From Subdoligranulum sp. (GTDB lineage Bacteria; Bacillota; Clostridia; Oscillospirales; Ruminococcaceae), in NCBI GenBank assembly GCA_004555405.1, contig SFIE01000024.1, positions 1-28,009 of the forward strand: 28,009 bases of DNA. Direction: 5' to 3'. Both the position numbers and the translations under genes were made by a program. This document shows positions 5,900-13,675 of the stretch, piece after piece; the stretch's first letter is position 1, and each line of letters opens with the position of its first letter. The notes below the pieces were generated by a model, which saw only the letters and a list, made by a program, of their open reading frames with translations, did no database searches and was not told the DNA's origin.

Positions 5900-7513
5900 A
5901 TGAAACTGACATTTTTGGGCGCAAACCATGAAGTGACCGGCAGCTGCACTTTGCTGCAAGCCTGCGGGAAAAACATTCTGGTTGACTGCGGCATGGAGCA
6001 GGGGATCGATATCTATGAAAACCAGCCTCTGCCGATCGCTCCCGGCGAAGTGGATGCCATTTTGCTGACTCATGCCCACATGGATCATGCGGGGCGTATT
6101 CCGCTGATGTACAAACAGGGATTCCGCGGGCCGATTTATTGCACCACGGCCAGCATTCAGCTGTGCATGGTGATGCTGGAGGATTCGGCACACATTCAGG
6201 AAATGGAAGCGGAGTGGAAAAACCGCAAGGCACAGCGTGCAGGTGCGCCCATGGTGGAGCCTATGTACACCATTGAGGATGCGCAAAAGGTGATGGCGCA
6301 GTTTGAGGACTGCAAGTACGGCAAGCTGAAAGAGATCGCCCCGGATATTCAGGTGCGCTTTATTGATGCGGGCCACCTTTTGGGCTCGGCTTCGATCGAG
6401 GTGTTTGTGACCGAGAACGGCAAAACCGAGAAGATCGTGTTCTCGGGGGATATCGGCAATGTGGAGCAGCCGCTGATCAAGGACCCGGAATATATCGACA
6501 GTGCCGATTATGTGGTGATGGAATCCACCTACGGTGACCGTTTTCACGGGGAAAAGCCGAATTATGTGAAAGAGCTTGCCGAGATCGTGCAGGAAACGCT
6601 GGACAGAGGCGGCAATGTGGTGATCCCCAGCTTTGCGGTGGGCCGCACCCAGGAAATGCTGTATTTTTTGCGGCAGATCAAGGAAGAAAAGCTGGTGAAG
6701 GGGCACGAGGGCTTTCCGGTGTATGTGGACAGCCCGCTTGCCAACGAAGCCACCACGATCTTCCGCAAAAGCTTTATAGAATGCTACGACGAAGAAGCCC
6801 TGGAGCTGGTGAACGCAGGAGTGAACCCCATCGGCTTTAAGGATCTGCGCATTTCGCTGACCAGCGATGATTCGCGCGCCATCAATGCCGATGATACGCC
6901 CAAGGTGATCATTTCGGCCAGCGGTATGTGTGATGCGGGCCGTATTCGCCATCACCTGAAGCACAATCTGTGGCGCAAAGAATGCACCATTTTGTTTGTG
7001 GGCTATCAGGCAGGGGCAACGCTGGGCCGTGCGCTGGTGGAGGGCGCAAAGGATGTGCGGCTGTTCGGTGAACACATCGAGGTGCAGGCGCAGATCCGCC
7101 AGCTGACGGGTATGTCGGGCCATGCCGATCGCAACGGTCTGGATAAGTGGATCACAAGCTTTATCCGCCAAAAGCCCGGTTATGTGTTTGTGAACCACGG
7201 CGAAGACACCGTGACCGATGTGTATGCAGCCCATCTGCGGGAGCTTGGCTTTGAGGCCGGTGCGCCCTATAACGGTGCGGTGTGCGAATTGGCCGATGGA
7301 AAGGTGACATGGCTGGCCGAGGGCAACCGTGTGCGTTTGGAGAACAAGAAGCAGACGCAGGGCGGCCGTGCGGCAAGCGTTTTCTATCAGCAGCTGGTTA
7401 TGGTGCAGGAAAAGCTGGAACGAGTTGTGAAAAACAGCAATGGCCTGCCCAACAAGGACCTGAAAAAATTTGCGGCACAGCTGGAAGCCCTGTGCGAACA
7501 GTGGACCCGCTGA
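5900..7513 (+). CDS. MBL-fold beta-CASP RNA-processing protein
   Basis: This 537-residue protein belongs to the metallo-beta-lactamase superfamily with a beta-CASP insertion, the group that includes RNase J, CPSF-73 and YsgC/TTHA0252-type RNases. Metal-binding motifs are visible in order: HAHMDHAG (58-65), DAGHLLGSA (156-164), FSGDIG (181-186) and the ESTYGDR block (208-214). The beta-CASP part contains IPSFAVGRTQE (242-252), ISASGMCDAGRIRHH (338-352) and MSGHAD (405-410), followed by an RNA-specificity (RMMBL) segment. A C-terminal helical tail of about 70 residues is extra. The product probably cuts or trims RNA in the cytoplasm; the target is unknown. It is monocistronic, with its own promoter and a GC-rich hairpin downstream, and is divergent from the PTS gene. 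Confidence 0.9.
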   Translation: MKLTFLGANHEVTGSCTLLQACGKNILVDCGMEQGIDIYENQPLPIAPGEVDAILLTHAHMDHAGRIPLMYKQGFRGPIYCTTASIQLCMVMLEDSAHIQEMEAEWKNRKAQRAGAPMVEPMYTIEDAQKVMAQFEDCKYGKLKEIAPDIQVRFIDAGHLLGSASIEVFVTENGKTEKIVFSGDIGNVEQPLIKDPEYIDSADYVVMESTYGDRFHGEKPNYVKELAEIVQETLDRGGNVVIPSFAVGRTQEMLYFLRQIKEEKLVKGHEGFPVYVDSPLANEATTIFRKSFIECYDEEALELVNAGVNPIGFKDLRISLTSDDSRAINADDTPKVIISASGMCDAGRIRHHLKHNLWRKECTILFVGYQAGATLGRALVEGAKDVRLFGEHIEVQAQIRQLTGMSGHADRNGLDKWITSFIRQKPGYVFVNHGEDTVTDVYAAHLRELGFEAGAPYNGAVCELADGKVTWLAEGNRVRLENKKQTQGGRAASVFYQQLVMVQEKLERVVKNSNGLPNKDLKKFAAQLEALCEQWTR

Positions 7514-7529
7514 AGCAGCATAAAGCAGG

Positions 7530-7563
7530 GGCGCGGCGCAGCCTTGGGGCTCGCCGCGCCTTT
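7530..7563 (+). terminator. GC-rich hairpin after the RNase gene
   Basis: GGCGCGGCG (7530-7538) pairs with CGCCGCGCC (7552-7560), with an inner AGCC/GGCT extension; only three T follow (7561-7563). It is a plausible but weak intrinsic terminator. Confidence 0.55.
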
Positions 7564-7634
7564 GCAGAGCCTTTTTACAAAGCAGCGCTGCACTGCGTGC
7601 GCTGCCATGAATTTTTTTGAAGGAGCACGCATCT

Positions 7635-8177
7635 ATGTGGCATCCCATCAAGCATCTGCGCACCATCACCCGTCACCATAATCTGGTTATGGTGCATTGC
7701 TTTCAGTGCGGGCTTTACTGGCAGGGGCTTACACACGATCTGAGCAAGCTGAGCCCGGTGGAATTTTGGGCCGGGGCAAAATATTGGCAGGGTACGCGCA
7801 GCCCCAACAATGCCCAGCGCGAGGATGTGGGCTACAGCGCAGCTTGGCTGCACCACAAGGGGCGCAACAAGCATCACCTGGAATACTGGATCGATTATCC
7901 CACGGCGGCCGAAGGCAAAGATCCCATGGTGGGAATGCGTATGCCGGAAAAATATGTGGCGGAAATGATCTGCGACCGTATGGCCGCCAGCAAGGTGTAT
8001 GCGGGAAAAAATTACGATCAGGCATATCCGTGGAATTACTATATCAAAGGAAAAGACCATTATCTTTTGCACCCTGAAACCCGCGCCCAGATGGAAAAAT
8101 GCCTGTGGATCCTGCACGAGGAAGGCGAGCAGGCCACATTTCGCTATATCCGCCAGGTGCTGCTGAAGAAAAAATAA
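7635..8177 (+). CDS. DUF5662 family protein
   Basis: This 180-residue cytoplasmic protein matches the DUF5662 pattern: an N-terminal KHLRTITRHHNLVMVHCFQCGLYWQGLTHDLSKLSP block, a GTRSPNNAQRE segment, then WLHHKGRNKHHLEYWIDY, and MPEKYVAEMICDRMAASKVY. The family has no established function that I know. The ordered His...HD...HH...D residues resemble the metal ligands of HD-domain phosphohydrolases, so a hydrolase fold is a reasonable but unproven guess. I placed the start at ATG 7635 because AAGGAG (7620-7625) sits nine bases upstream; a TTG at 7617 lies before that site and is unlikely. The gene stands alone between two hairpins. Confidence 0.85.
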   Translation: MWHPIKHLRTITRHHNLVMVHCFQCGLYWQGLTHDLSKLSPVEFWAGAKYWQGTRSPNNAQREDVGYSAAWLHHKGRNKHHLEYWIDYPTAAEGKDPMVGMRMPEKYVAEMICDRMAASKVYAGKNYDQAYPWNYYIKGKDHYLLHPETRAQMEKCLWILHEEGEQATFRYIRQVLLKKK

Positions 8178-8220
8178 ATATCTATCTGCGGGGGCGGTTT
8201 TGGCCGCCTTCTCTCAGCAG

Positions 8221-8257
8221 GCGGTGGGCAGTATGAAACAGCCTGCCGCTTTTGTTT
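8221..8257 (+). terminator. Intrinsic terminator after the DUF5662 gene
   Basis: GCGGTGGGC (8221-8229) pairs with GCCTGCCGC (8241-8249, two G-U pairs) and is followed by TTTTGTTTT. A smaller stem GGCGG/CCGCC (8193-8208) precedes it. Confidence 0.65.
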
Positions 8258-8260
8258 TGC

Positions 8261-8292
8261 TTGCCGATGCCCCGATGATGTGTTACTATGAT
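8261..8292 (+). promoter_or_regulatory. Candidate promoter of the dipeptidase gene
   Basis: TTGCCG (8261-8266) is followed by TACTAT after 17 bases (8284-8289) or TATGAT after 20 bases (8287-8292). It lies immediately after the preceding terminator and 40 bases before the start codon. Confidence 0.45.
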
Positions 8293-8331
8293 AGCGTAGT
8301 AAACAGCTTACCGCACACGGAGGAAACAGAC

Positions 8332-9795
8332 ATGGCGCAGGAAACCGAAAACAGCTTGCAGGAATTGAAAAACGACCCGGTGCTGAAGCACTTTTTGAAA
8401 ATATGCGAATACCCGCACCCCAGCCACCACGAACAGGCGCTGAGTGACTATCTGCTTGGCTGGGGCAAGGCACAGGGGCTGGAATGTATGCGCGGCAGGG
8501 AGCTGGAAGTGTATCTGCGCCGCCCGGCAAGCCCCGGATATGAAAAGCAGCCGCCGATCCTGCTGCAGGCGCACATGGACATGGTGTGTGAAAAGGCCCC
8601 CGGTGTGCAGCAGGACTTTGACCGTGACCCTGTGCCCGTTATGCGGGAGGGCGACCTGCTGACAACGGGCGGAAAAACCACGCTGGGGGCAGACAACGGC
8701 TTGGGCGTGGCGCTGGCTATGGCAGCGCTGACCGAGGATGTGCCGCATCCGGAGCTGGAAGTGCTGTTCACGACCGCTGAGGAGGATGATTTTGCCGGGG
8801 CCAAGGCGGCGCAGGGAAACTGGTTTCATGCGCGGCGTATGATCAATCTGGACAACTCGGTGGAAAACGAGATCATTGTGGGCAGCAGCGGCGGCAGCGG
8901 CATGGAATTTACACTGCCTGCCCTGCAAACCGAAGTGCCCGGCGGCTGGGGCGGTGTGAAGATCGAACTGCAGGGGCTGGCCGGCGGCCACTCGGGCGAG
9001 GACATTCATAAAGGGCGGGGCTGCGCCAATGTGCTGCTGGCGCGTTTTCTTGCCGGGGCACTGGAGCTGGGGCTTCGGCTGGCCGATGTGCGCGGCGGTA
9101 CATTCCGCGTGGCGCTTACCCGCAGCAGCCGGGCGCTGGCAGCACTGCCCGCAGAAAAACTGCCCGCTCTGCAGGCAATGACGGCACAGTTTGAAAAAGA
9201 GCTGCGGGCAGAATACCAGAGCACCGCACCGCACCTTACCCTGACCGCCGTGCAGTCAGACTGCCCGCCCAAAGCGGCGACCCAAGCTGACACCGAAAGG
9301 TTTGTGCGGGCCATGCTGCTTTTGCCCAGCGGCATCAAGGAAATGAACGGTGCTTACCATGAGGTGGTGGAAGCCAGCTGCAATCTGGGCGAGGTGTACC
9401 AGAAGGAAAGCGGCTTTACCATTATTGCCGAAGTGCGCGCCGCGCATGATTCCACGCTGGAATGGCAGTTGACACAGTGCCGTATGGCAGCGGCGGTGCT
9501 GGGGGCAGAGGTGCGCCTGTTCGGGGATTACCCGGGCTGGGCACCCAACCCGGATTCCGCAATGCTGCATCTGGCCAAGCAGAAAATGAAGGATGAGTTC
9601 GGCACGGCGCCTACGGTGCGCGCCGTTCACGCCGGGCTGGAAAGCGGCGCGATGATGCGCGCGATCCCGGGGCTGGATGCCATTTCGATGGGAGCGGCGC
9701 ACTGGGGGCTGCACTCCCCCGGCGAAACCGCCAGCATTCCCTCGGTGGGGCGCACATGGCGGGTGCTGCAGGCGATCCTGGCAGCAAAGGAATAA
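8332..9795 (+). CDS. pepD: Aminoacyl-histidine dipeptidase (M20C, PepD family)
   Basis: This 487-residue zinc aminopeptidase of family M20C splits Xaa-His and related dipeptides in the cytoplasm. Metal and catalytic residues lie in QAHMDMVCEK (H81, D83), TLGADNGLGVA (D121), FTTAEED (E150/E151) and INLDNSVENE (D174), and a C-terminal AHWGLHSPGE supplies the last His ligand. The GLAGGHSGEDIHKGRG loop belongs to the dimerisation/lid domain. Length fits the family (about 480-490). The ATG at 8332 is chosen because GGAGG stands eight bases upstream; the frame is open upstream to 8200, but that part runs through a terminator hairpin. The gene is monocistronic. It may recycle amino acids from peptides, matching the amino-acid metabolism gene block that follows, though no link is shown. 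Confidence 0.92.
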   Translation: MAQETENSLQELKNDPVLKHFLKICEYPHPSHHEQALSDYLLGWGKAQGLECMRGRELEVYLRRPASPGYEKQPPILLQAHMDMVCEKAPGVQQDFDRDPVPVMREGDLLTTGGKTTLGADNGLGVALAMAALTEDVPHPELEVLFTTAEEDDFAGAKAAQGNWFHARRMINLDNSVENEIIVGSSGGSGMEFTLPALQTEVPGGWGGVKIELQGLAGGHSGEDIHKGRGCANVLLARFLAGALELGLRLADVRGGTFRVALTRSSRALAALPAEKLPALQAMTAQFEKELRAEYQSTAPHLTLTAVQSDCPPKAATQADTERFVRAMLLLPSGIKEMNGAYHEVVEASCNLGEVYQKESGFTIIAEVRAAHDSTLEWQLTQCRMAAAVLGAEVRLFGDYPGWAPNPDSAMLHLAKQKMKDEFGTAPTVRAVHAGLESGAMMRAIPGLDAISMGAAHWGLHSPGETASIPSVGRTWRVLQAILAAKE

Positions 9796-9796
9796 A

Positions 9797-9813
9797 CATG
9801 AATATAATTCATG
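9797..9813. promoter_or_regulatory. Palindrome upstream of the leu promoter
   Basis: CATGAAT-ATA-ATTCATG is a perfect 7+3+7 inverted repeat, 10 bases upstream of the -35 box of the leucine operon and just after the pepD stop. It may be an operator or a short terminator stem; there is no T-run. A second dyad, TTTGAA-TCTG-TTCAAA (9863-9878), lies just after the predicted start. Confidence 0.4.
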
Positions 9814-9823
9814 CTGCAGGTTA

Positions 9824-9852
9824 TTGACAATCATGCTTATACTTGCTAAAAT
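9824..9852 (+). promoter_or_regulatory. Sigma-A promoter of the leucine operon
   Basis: A perfect TTGACA (9824-9829) is followed after 17 bases by TAAAAT (9847-9852), with a TGC just before the -10 (extended -10 type). Transcription should start near 9859, giving a leader of about 370 bases before leuA. Confidence 0.85.
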
Positions 9853-9858
9853 GAACTT

Positions 9859-10170
9859 ATATTTTGAATCTGTTCAAATGCGTTGACAGGGAGAAAGCAA
9901 AATTCCGGTGCGCGTACAGAGAGCTGCCGTTTGGTGCAAGGCAGCGCCGCCGTTTTTGTGTTACTGGCCCTTGAGCAGCTGTGCTGAAGTTTTTTAGTAG
10001 GTGCAGCCGGAAGCCCACCGTTATCAAAGGGCAGCAATTCGCCTTTGGCCGATTGTGCAGAGCGGCCGGTTTTTCCGGCAAAGAGAGTGGTACCGCGGGT
10101 ACGCTGTGAATGACAGTTTCGTCCTCGCCTCTCAGGGATCAATGCCCTGTAGAGGCGGGGATTTTTTTGT
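9859..10170 (+). ncRNA. T-box riboswitch leader (probably tRNA-Leu)
   Basis: The leader shows the T-box architecture. The Stem I distal arm has CAGAGAG, a CTGCC...GGCAG stem and the loop TTTGGTGCAA (9917-9945), as in other T-box Stem I elements. Intermediate stems follow, including CAAAGG/CCTTTG and GCCGG/CCGGC. The T-box core GAGTGGTACCGCGGG is at 10086-10100, whose bulge pairs with the free CCA end of uncharged tRNA. An intrinsic terminator follows at 10123-10169. With uncharged tRNA the antiterminator forms and leuA is read. Leucine specificity is inferred from the genes downstream. The specifier could be TTA (9961-9963) or CTG (9964-9966), both Leu codons in the internal loop opposite AGAAAG, but I could not settle this by eye. 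Confidence 0.9.
10123..10169 (+). terminator. T-box regulatory terminator
   Basis: TCCTCGCCTCT (10123-10133) pairs with AGAGGCGGGGA (10152-10162) with one G-U pair, the stem continues as CAGGG/CCCTG, and a run of seven T follows (10163-10169). Confidence 0.92.
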
Positions 10171-10226
10171 TGCTCGGCTCGGGAAGGAAAAGGCAAGAGA
10201 AAAGCCAATCAGGAGGGAAAACAATT

Positions 10227-11882
10227 ATGATGGATGCAACCAAATATCAGATCGGATATTATCCGGCCCCGGCAGGAGACTATGAGTGGACCAAAAAAGA
10301 CCATATCACCACCCCGCCCGCATGGTGCAGTGTGGACCTGCGCGACGGCAACCAGAGCCTGATCGTGCCCATGAGCCTGCAGGAAAAAGTGGAATTTTAT
10401 AAAATGCTGCTTGCGGTGGGCTTTAAGGAGATCGAGGTGGGATTTCCGGCGGCGAGCGAAACCGAATACGAGTTTTTGCGCACGCTGATCGAGCAGGATA
10501 TGATCCCCGAGGATGTGACCGTGCAGGTGCTCACCCAGTGCCGCGACCATATCATTCGCAAAACCTTTGAGGCCGTGCAGGGCGCGCCCCGTGCCATCAT
10601 TCATTTTTATAACAGCACCAGCGTGGCGCAGCGCGAGCAGGTGTTCCGGAAGAGCAAAGAGGAGATCAAGCAGATCGCAGTGGACGGCGCAAAGCTGGTA
10701 AAGCAGCTGAGCGAGGAATATCAGGGCAACTTTTTGTTTGAATACAGCCCCGAAAGCTTTACGGGCACCGAGCCTGAGTATGCCGTGGAGGTTTGCAACG
10801 CCGTGCTGGATGTGATGCAGCCCACCCCCGAGCGCCCCATGATCATCAATCTGCCTGTCACCGTGGAAATGAGTATGCCTCATGTGTATGCCAACCAGAT
10901 CGAATGGTGCAGCAAAAACCTGAAATACCGCGACAGCGTGATTCTTTCCACCCATCCGCACAACGACCGCGGAACAGGCGTGGCCTGCGCCGAGCTGGCC
11001 GTGCTGGCAGGCGCACAGCGTGTGGAGTGCTGCCTGTTCGGCAACGGCGAACGCACCGGCAATGTGGATGCCATTACGCTGGCCATGAACCTGTACAGCC
11101 ACGGTGTGGACCCGAAGCTGGACTTTTCCAATATGCCCGAGATCTGCGAAAAGTATGAAAAGCTTACCCGCATGCACGTGTATGAGCGCCAGCCCTATGC
11201 CGGTGCGCTGGTGTTTGCCGCATTCTCGGGCAGCCATCAGGATGCCATTGCCAAGGGCATGACTTATTACCGGCAGCATTCCCAGCATCGCTGGAACTGC
11301 CCGTATATTCCCATCGACCCCACCGACATTGGCCGCACCTACGATGCCGATGTGATCCGCATCAACAGCCAGAGCGGCAAGGGCGGCATTGGATTTTTGC
11401 TGGAGCAGAACTACGGCTACAGCCTGCCCGCCAAAATGCGGGAGGATCTGGGCTATCGCGTAAAGAGCGTTTCGGACCATGGCCACAAGGAGCTTTCGGT
11501 GCGCGAGGTGTGCGATGTGTTTGAGCAGACCTATATGAACCGCTGCACGCCGCTGAGTGTGCCCGAAGCCCATTTTACGATGCGCAACAATGTGTTCTAT
11601 TCGGTGGTCACTGTGGAAATGAAGGGCAACAGCCGCGAAGTCACCAGCCAGGGCAATGGCCGCTTGGATGCCGTGTGCAACGCCATTCACGATGCCACCG
11701 GCCTGGAGTTTACGCTGGAAAGCTACAGCGAGCACAGCCTGGACGAAGGCTCTACCAGCCGCGCGTGCAGCTATGTGGGCATTCGCTGGCCCGACGGCAG
11801 CATGAGCTGGGGCGCAGGCACTCACACGGATATCATTATGGCTGGCACCCGCGCGCTGGTTTCGGCGGTGAACAATCACTGA
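10227..11882 (+). CDS. leuA: 2-isopropylmalate synthase, type 2 (LeuA2)
   Basis: This 551-residue enzyme condenses acetyl-CoA with 2-ketoisovalerate to give 2-isopropylmalate, the first committed step of leucine synthesis. The TIM-barrel domain starts with the metal-binding CSVDLRDGNQSL (34-45) and includes THPHNDRGTG and FGNGERTGN, the other conserved blocks. The last roughly 150 residues form the LeuA regulatory domain, where leucine feedback acts in this family. The N-terminal extension before the barrel, the NQSL variant and the length match the type 2 group (as in actinobacteria and fungi) rather than the shorter type 1 enzymes. AGGAGG at 10211-10216 serves either of two adjacent ATGs (10227 or 10230). 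It is the first gene of the T-box operon. Confidence 0.95.
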   Translation: MMDATKYQIGYYPAPAGDYEWTKKDHITTPPAWCSVDLRDGNQSLIVPMSLQEKVEFYKMLLAVGFKEIEVGFPAASETEYEFLRTLIEQDMIPEDVTVQVLTQCRDHIIRKTFEAVQGAPRAIIHFYNSTSVAQREQVFRKSKEEIKQIAVDGAKLVKQLSEEYQGNFLFEYSPESFTGTEPEYAVEVCNAVLDVMQPTPERPMIINLPVTVEMSMPHVYANQIEWCSKNLKYRDSVILSTHPHNDRGTGVACAELAVLAGAQRVECCLFGNGERTGNVDAITLAMNLYSHGVDPKLDFSNMPEICEKYEKLTRMHVYERQPYAGALVFAAFSGSHQDAIAKGMTYYRQHSQHRWNCPYIPIDPTDIGRTYDADVIRINSQSGKGGIGFLLEQNYGYSLPAKMREDLGYRVKSVSDHGHKELSVREVCDVFEQTYMNRCTPLSVPEAHFTMRNNVFYSVVTVEMKGNSREVTSQGNGRLDAVCNAIHDATGLEFTLESYSEHSLDEGSTSRACSYVGIRWPDGSMSWGAGTHTDIIMAGTRALVSAVNNH

Positions 11883-11908
11883 TCAGGGAAAGATAAGGAG
11901 AAAGTATC

Positions 11909-13168
11909 ATGGGAATGACAATGACGCAAAAAATTCTGGCAGCCCATGCGGGCTTGCCGGAAGTGAAGGCCGGGCAGCTGATCAATGCCGATCTGGATGT
12001 AGTGCTGGGCAACGACATCACCACCCCGGTGGCCATCAACGAGTTCAACAAGGCCGGGTTCACCTCGGTGTTTGACCGCACCAAGATCAACATTGTGCTG
12101 GATCACTTTGTGCCCAACAAGGATATCAAAAGCGCCCAGCAAAGCAAGCAGTGCCGCGATTTTGCCAACAAATACGATATTCTGAATTTCTTTGATGTGG
12201 GCAAAATGGGCATCGAGCACGCGCTGCTGCCCGAGCAGGGCCTGGTGACGGCAGGCGACTGCATCATTGGCGCCGACAGCCACACCTGCACCTATGGCGC
12301 GGTGGGGGCATTCTCCACCGGCGTGGGCTCTACCGATATGGCTGCCGGTATGGCGACCGGCAAGGCATGGTTTAAGGTGCCCGCCGCTATCAAGGTGGAG
12401 CTGAAGGGTGAACTCAAGCGCCCTGTGGCCGGCAAGGATGTGATTTTGCATCTGATCGGCATGATCGGCGTGGACGGCGCTTTGTACCGCAGCCTTGAAT
12501 TTGTGGGCGAAGGCGTGAAATGCCTGACCATGGACGACCGCCTGTGCATTTGCAACATGGCCATTGAGGCAGGCGCGAAAAACGGCATTTTCCCGGTGGA
12601 CGAAACCACCGTGGCCTATCTGACGGGCCGCAGCAAAAAGCCGTGGAAGGTGTTTGCCGCCGATGCCGATGCCGAGTATGAAAAAACCGTGACCATTGAC
12701 CTTTCGGCGCTGGAGCCCACGGTGAGCTATCCCCATCTGCCCGAAAACACGCATTTGGCCAAGGAGGGCGGAGAAATTCGCATCGATCAGGTGGTGATCG
12801 GTTCGTGTACGAACGGCCGCCTGGAGGATATGGAGGCCGCCTATCAGATCCTGAAGGGCAAAAAAATTGCAGACGGCGTGCGAGGCATCATCATTCCCGG
12901 CACCATGGCTGTGTATAAGGAATGCCTGCTGCGCGGCTGGGCCGAGGCCTTTATTGATGCGGGCTGCATTGTTTCCACGCCCACCTGCGGCCCCTGCCTG
13001 GGCGGCTATATGGGCATTCTGGCCGAGGGCGAGCGCTGCGTTTCCACCACCAACCGCAACTTTGTGGGCCGCATGGGCCATGTGACCAGCGAGGTGTATC
13101 TGGCCAGCCCCGCCACCGCCGCCGCCAGCGCGCTGACCGGCGTTATCACCGATCCCCGGGAGGTATAA
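11909..13168 (+). CDS. leuC: 3-isopropylmalate dehydratase large subunit
   Basis: This 419-residue aconitase-family subunit, with LeuD, isomerises 2-isopropylmalate to 3-isopropylmalate. The three [4Fe-4S] ligands are visible as C300 (GSCTNG), C360 and C363 (TPTCGPCLGG). GADSHTCTYGAVGAF (121-135) is the usual substrate-site block. The length, about 420, fits the HacA/LeuC2 type found in archaea and many anaerobes rather than the 465-residue enterobacterial LeuC. It follows leuA by 26 bases with a TAAGGAG site (11894-11900). Co-expressed with leuD, four bases downstream. Confidence 0.95.
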   Translation: MGMTMTQKILAAHAGLPEVKAGQLINADLDVVLGNDITTPVAINEFNKAGFTSVFDRTKINIVLDHFVPNKDIKSAQQSKQCRDFANKYDILNFFDVGKMGIEHALLPEQGLVTAGDCIIGADSHTCTYGAVGAFSTGVGSTDMAAGMATGKAWFKVPAAIKVELKGELKRPVAGKDVILHLIGMIGVDGALYRSLEFVGEGVKCLTMDDRLCICNMAIEAGAKNGIFPVDETTVAYLTGRSKKPWKVFAADADAEYEKTVTIDLSALEPTVSYPHLPENTHLAKEGGEIRIDQVVIGSCTNGRLEDMEAAYQILKGKKIADGVRGIIIPGTMAVYKECLLRGWAEAFIDAGCIVSTPTCGPCLGGYMGILAEGERCVSTTNRNFVGRMGHVTSEVYLASPATAAASALTGVITDPREV

Positions 13169-13172
13169 AACT

Positions 13173-13661
13173 ATGAAAAACGCAAAAGGCATTACTTTTA
13201 AGTATCCCGACAATGTTGACACCGATGTGATCATTCCCGCGCGCTATCTGAACAGTCAGGACGCCAAAGAGCTGGCGCAGCACTGCATGGAGGATATCGA
13301 CAAGGACTTTGTGAACAAGGTACACGAGGGCGATATCATGGTGGGCGGCTGGAATTTCGGCTGCGGCTCCAGCCGTGAGCACGCACCGCTGGTGATCAAA
13401 ACCAGCGGCATCAGCTGCGTGATCGCCAAAAGTTTTGCACGCATTTTTTACCGCAACAGCATCAACATCGGCCTGCCCATTCTGGAATGTGAGGCGGCTG
13501 CCGAGCAGATCCGGGCCGGGGACACCGTGAGCGTGGATTTTAACACGGGCGTGATCACCGATGAAACCACCGGCAAAACCTATCAGGCCGAGCCGTTTCC
13601 CGAATTTATCCAAAACATCATTGCGGCGGGCGGGCTGATGAACTCGATTCAAAAAGGCTGA
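13173..13661 (+). CDS. leuD: 3-isopropylmalate dehydratase small subunit
   Basis: This 162-residue swivel-domain partner of LeuC completes the isomerase active site. It carries DNVDTDVIIPARYL (13-26) and FGCGSSREHAP (62-72), the hallmark loops of small aconitase-type subunits. Its size matches the short archaeal/clostridial LeuD form that pairs with a 420-residue LeuC. The start is four bases after the leuC stop with GGGAGG (13157-13162) inside the end of leuC, so the subunits are probably translationally coupled, which suits a 1:1 complex. Confidence 0.95.
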   Translation: MKNAKGITFKYPDNVDTDVIIPARYLNSQDAKELAQHCMEDIDKDFVNKVHEGDIMVGGWNFGCGSSREHAPLVIKTSGISCVIAKSFARIFYRNSINIGLPILECEAAAEQIRAGDTVSVDFNTGVITDETTGKTYQAEPFPEFIQNIIAAGGLMNSIQKG

Positions 13662-13675
13662 GGAGGAACGGCACT

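Noticed and set aside
5882..7669. Very long open frame on the minus strand opposite the beta-CASP RNase gene
   Set aside because: It is a mirror of the G/C-ending codons of the plus-strand gene, has a His/Arg/Gln-rich unnatural composition and no ribosome binding site, and the plus strand has clear family motifs.
11876..13234. Long open frame on the minus strand opposite leuC
   Set aside because: Composition is His/Ala/Gly-rich without domains; leuC on the plus strand is unmistakable.
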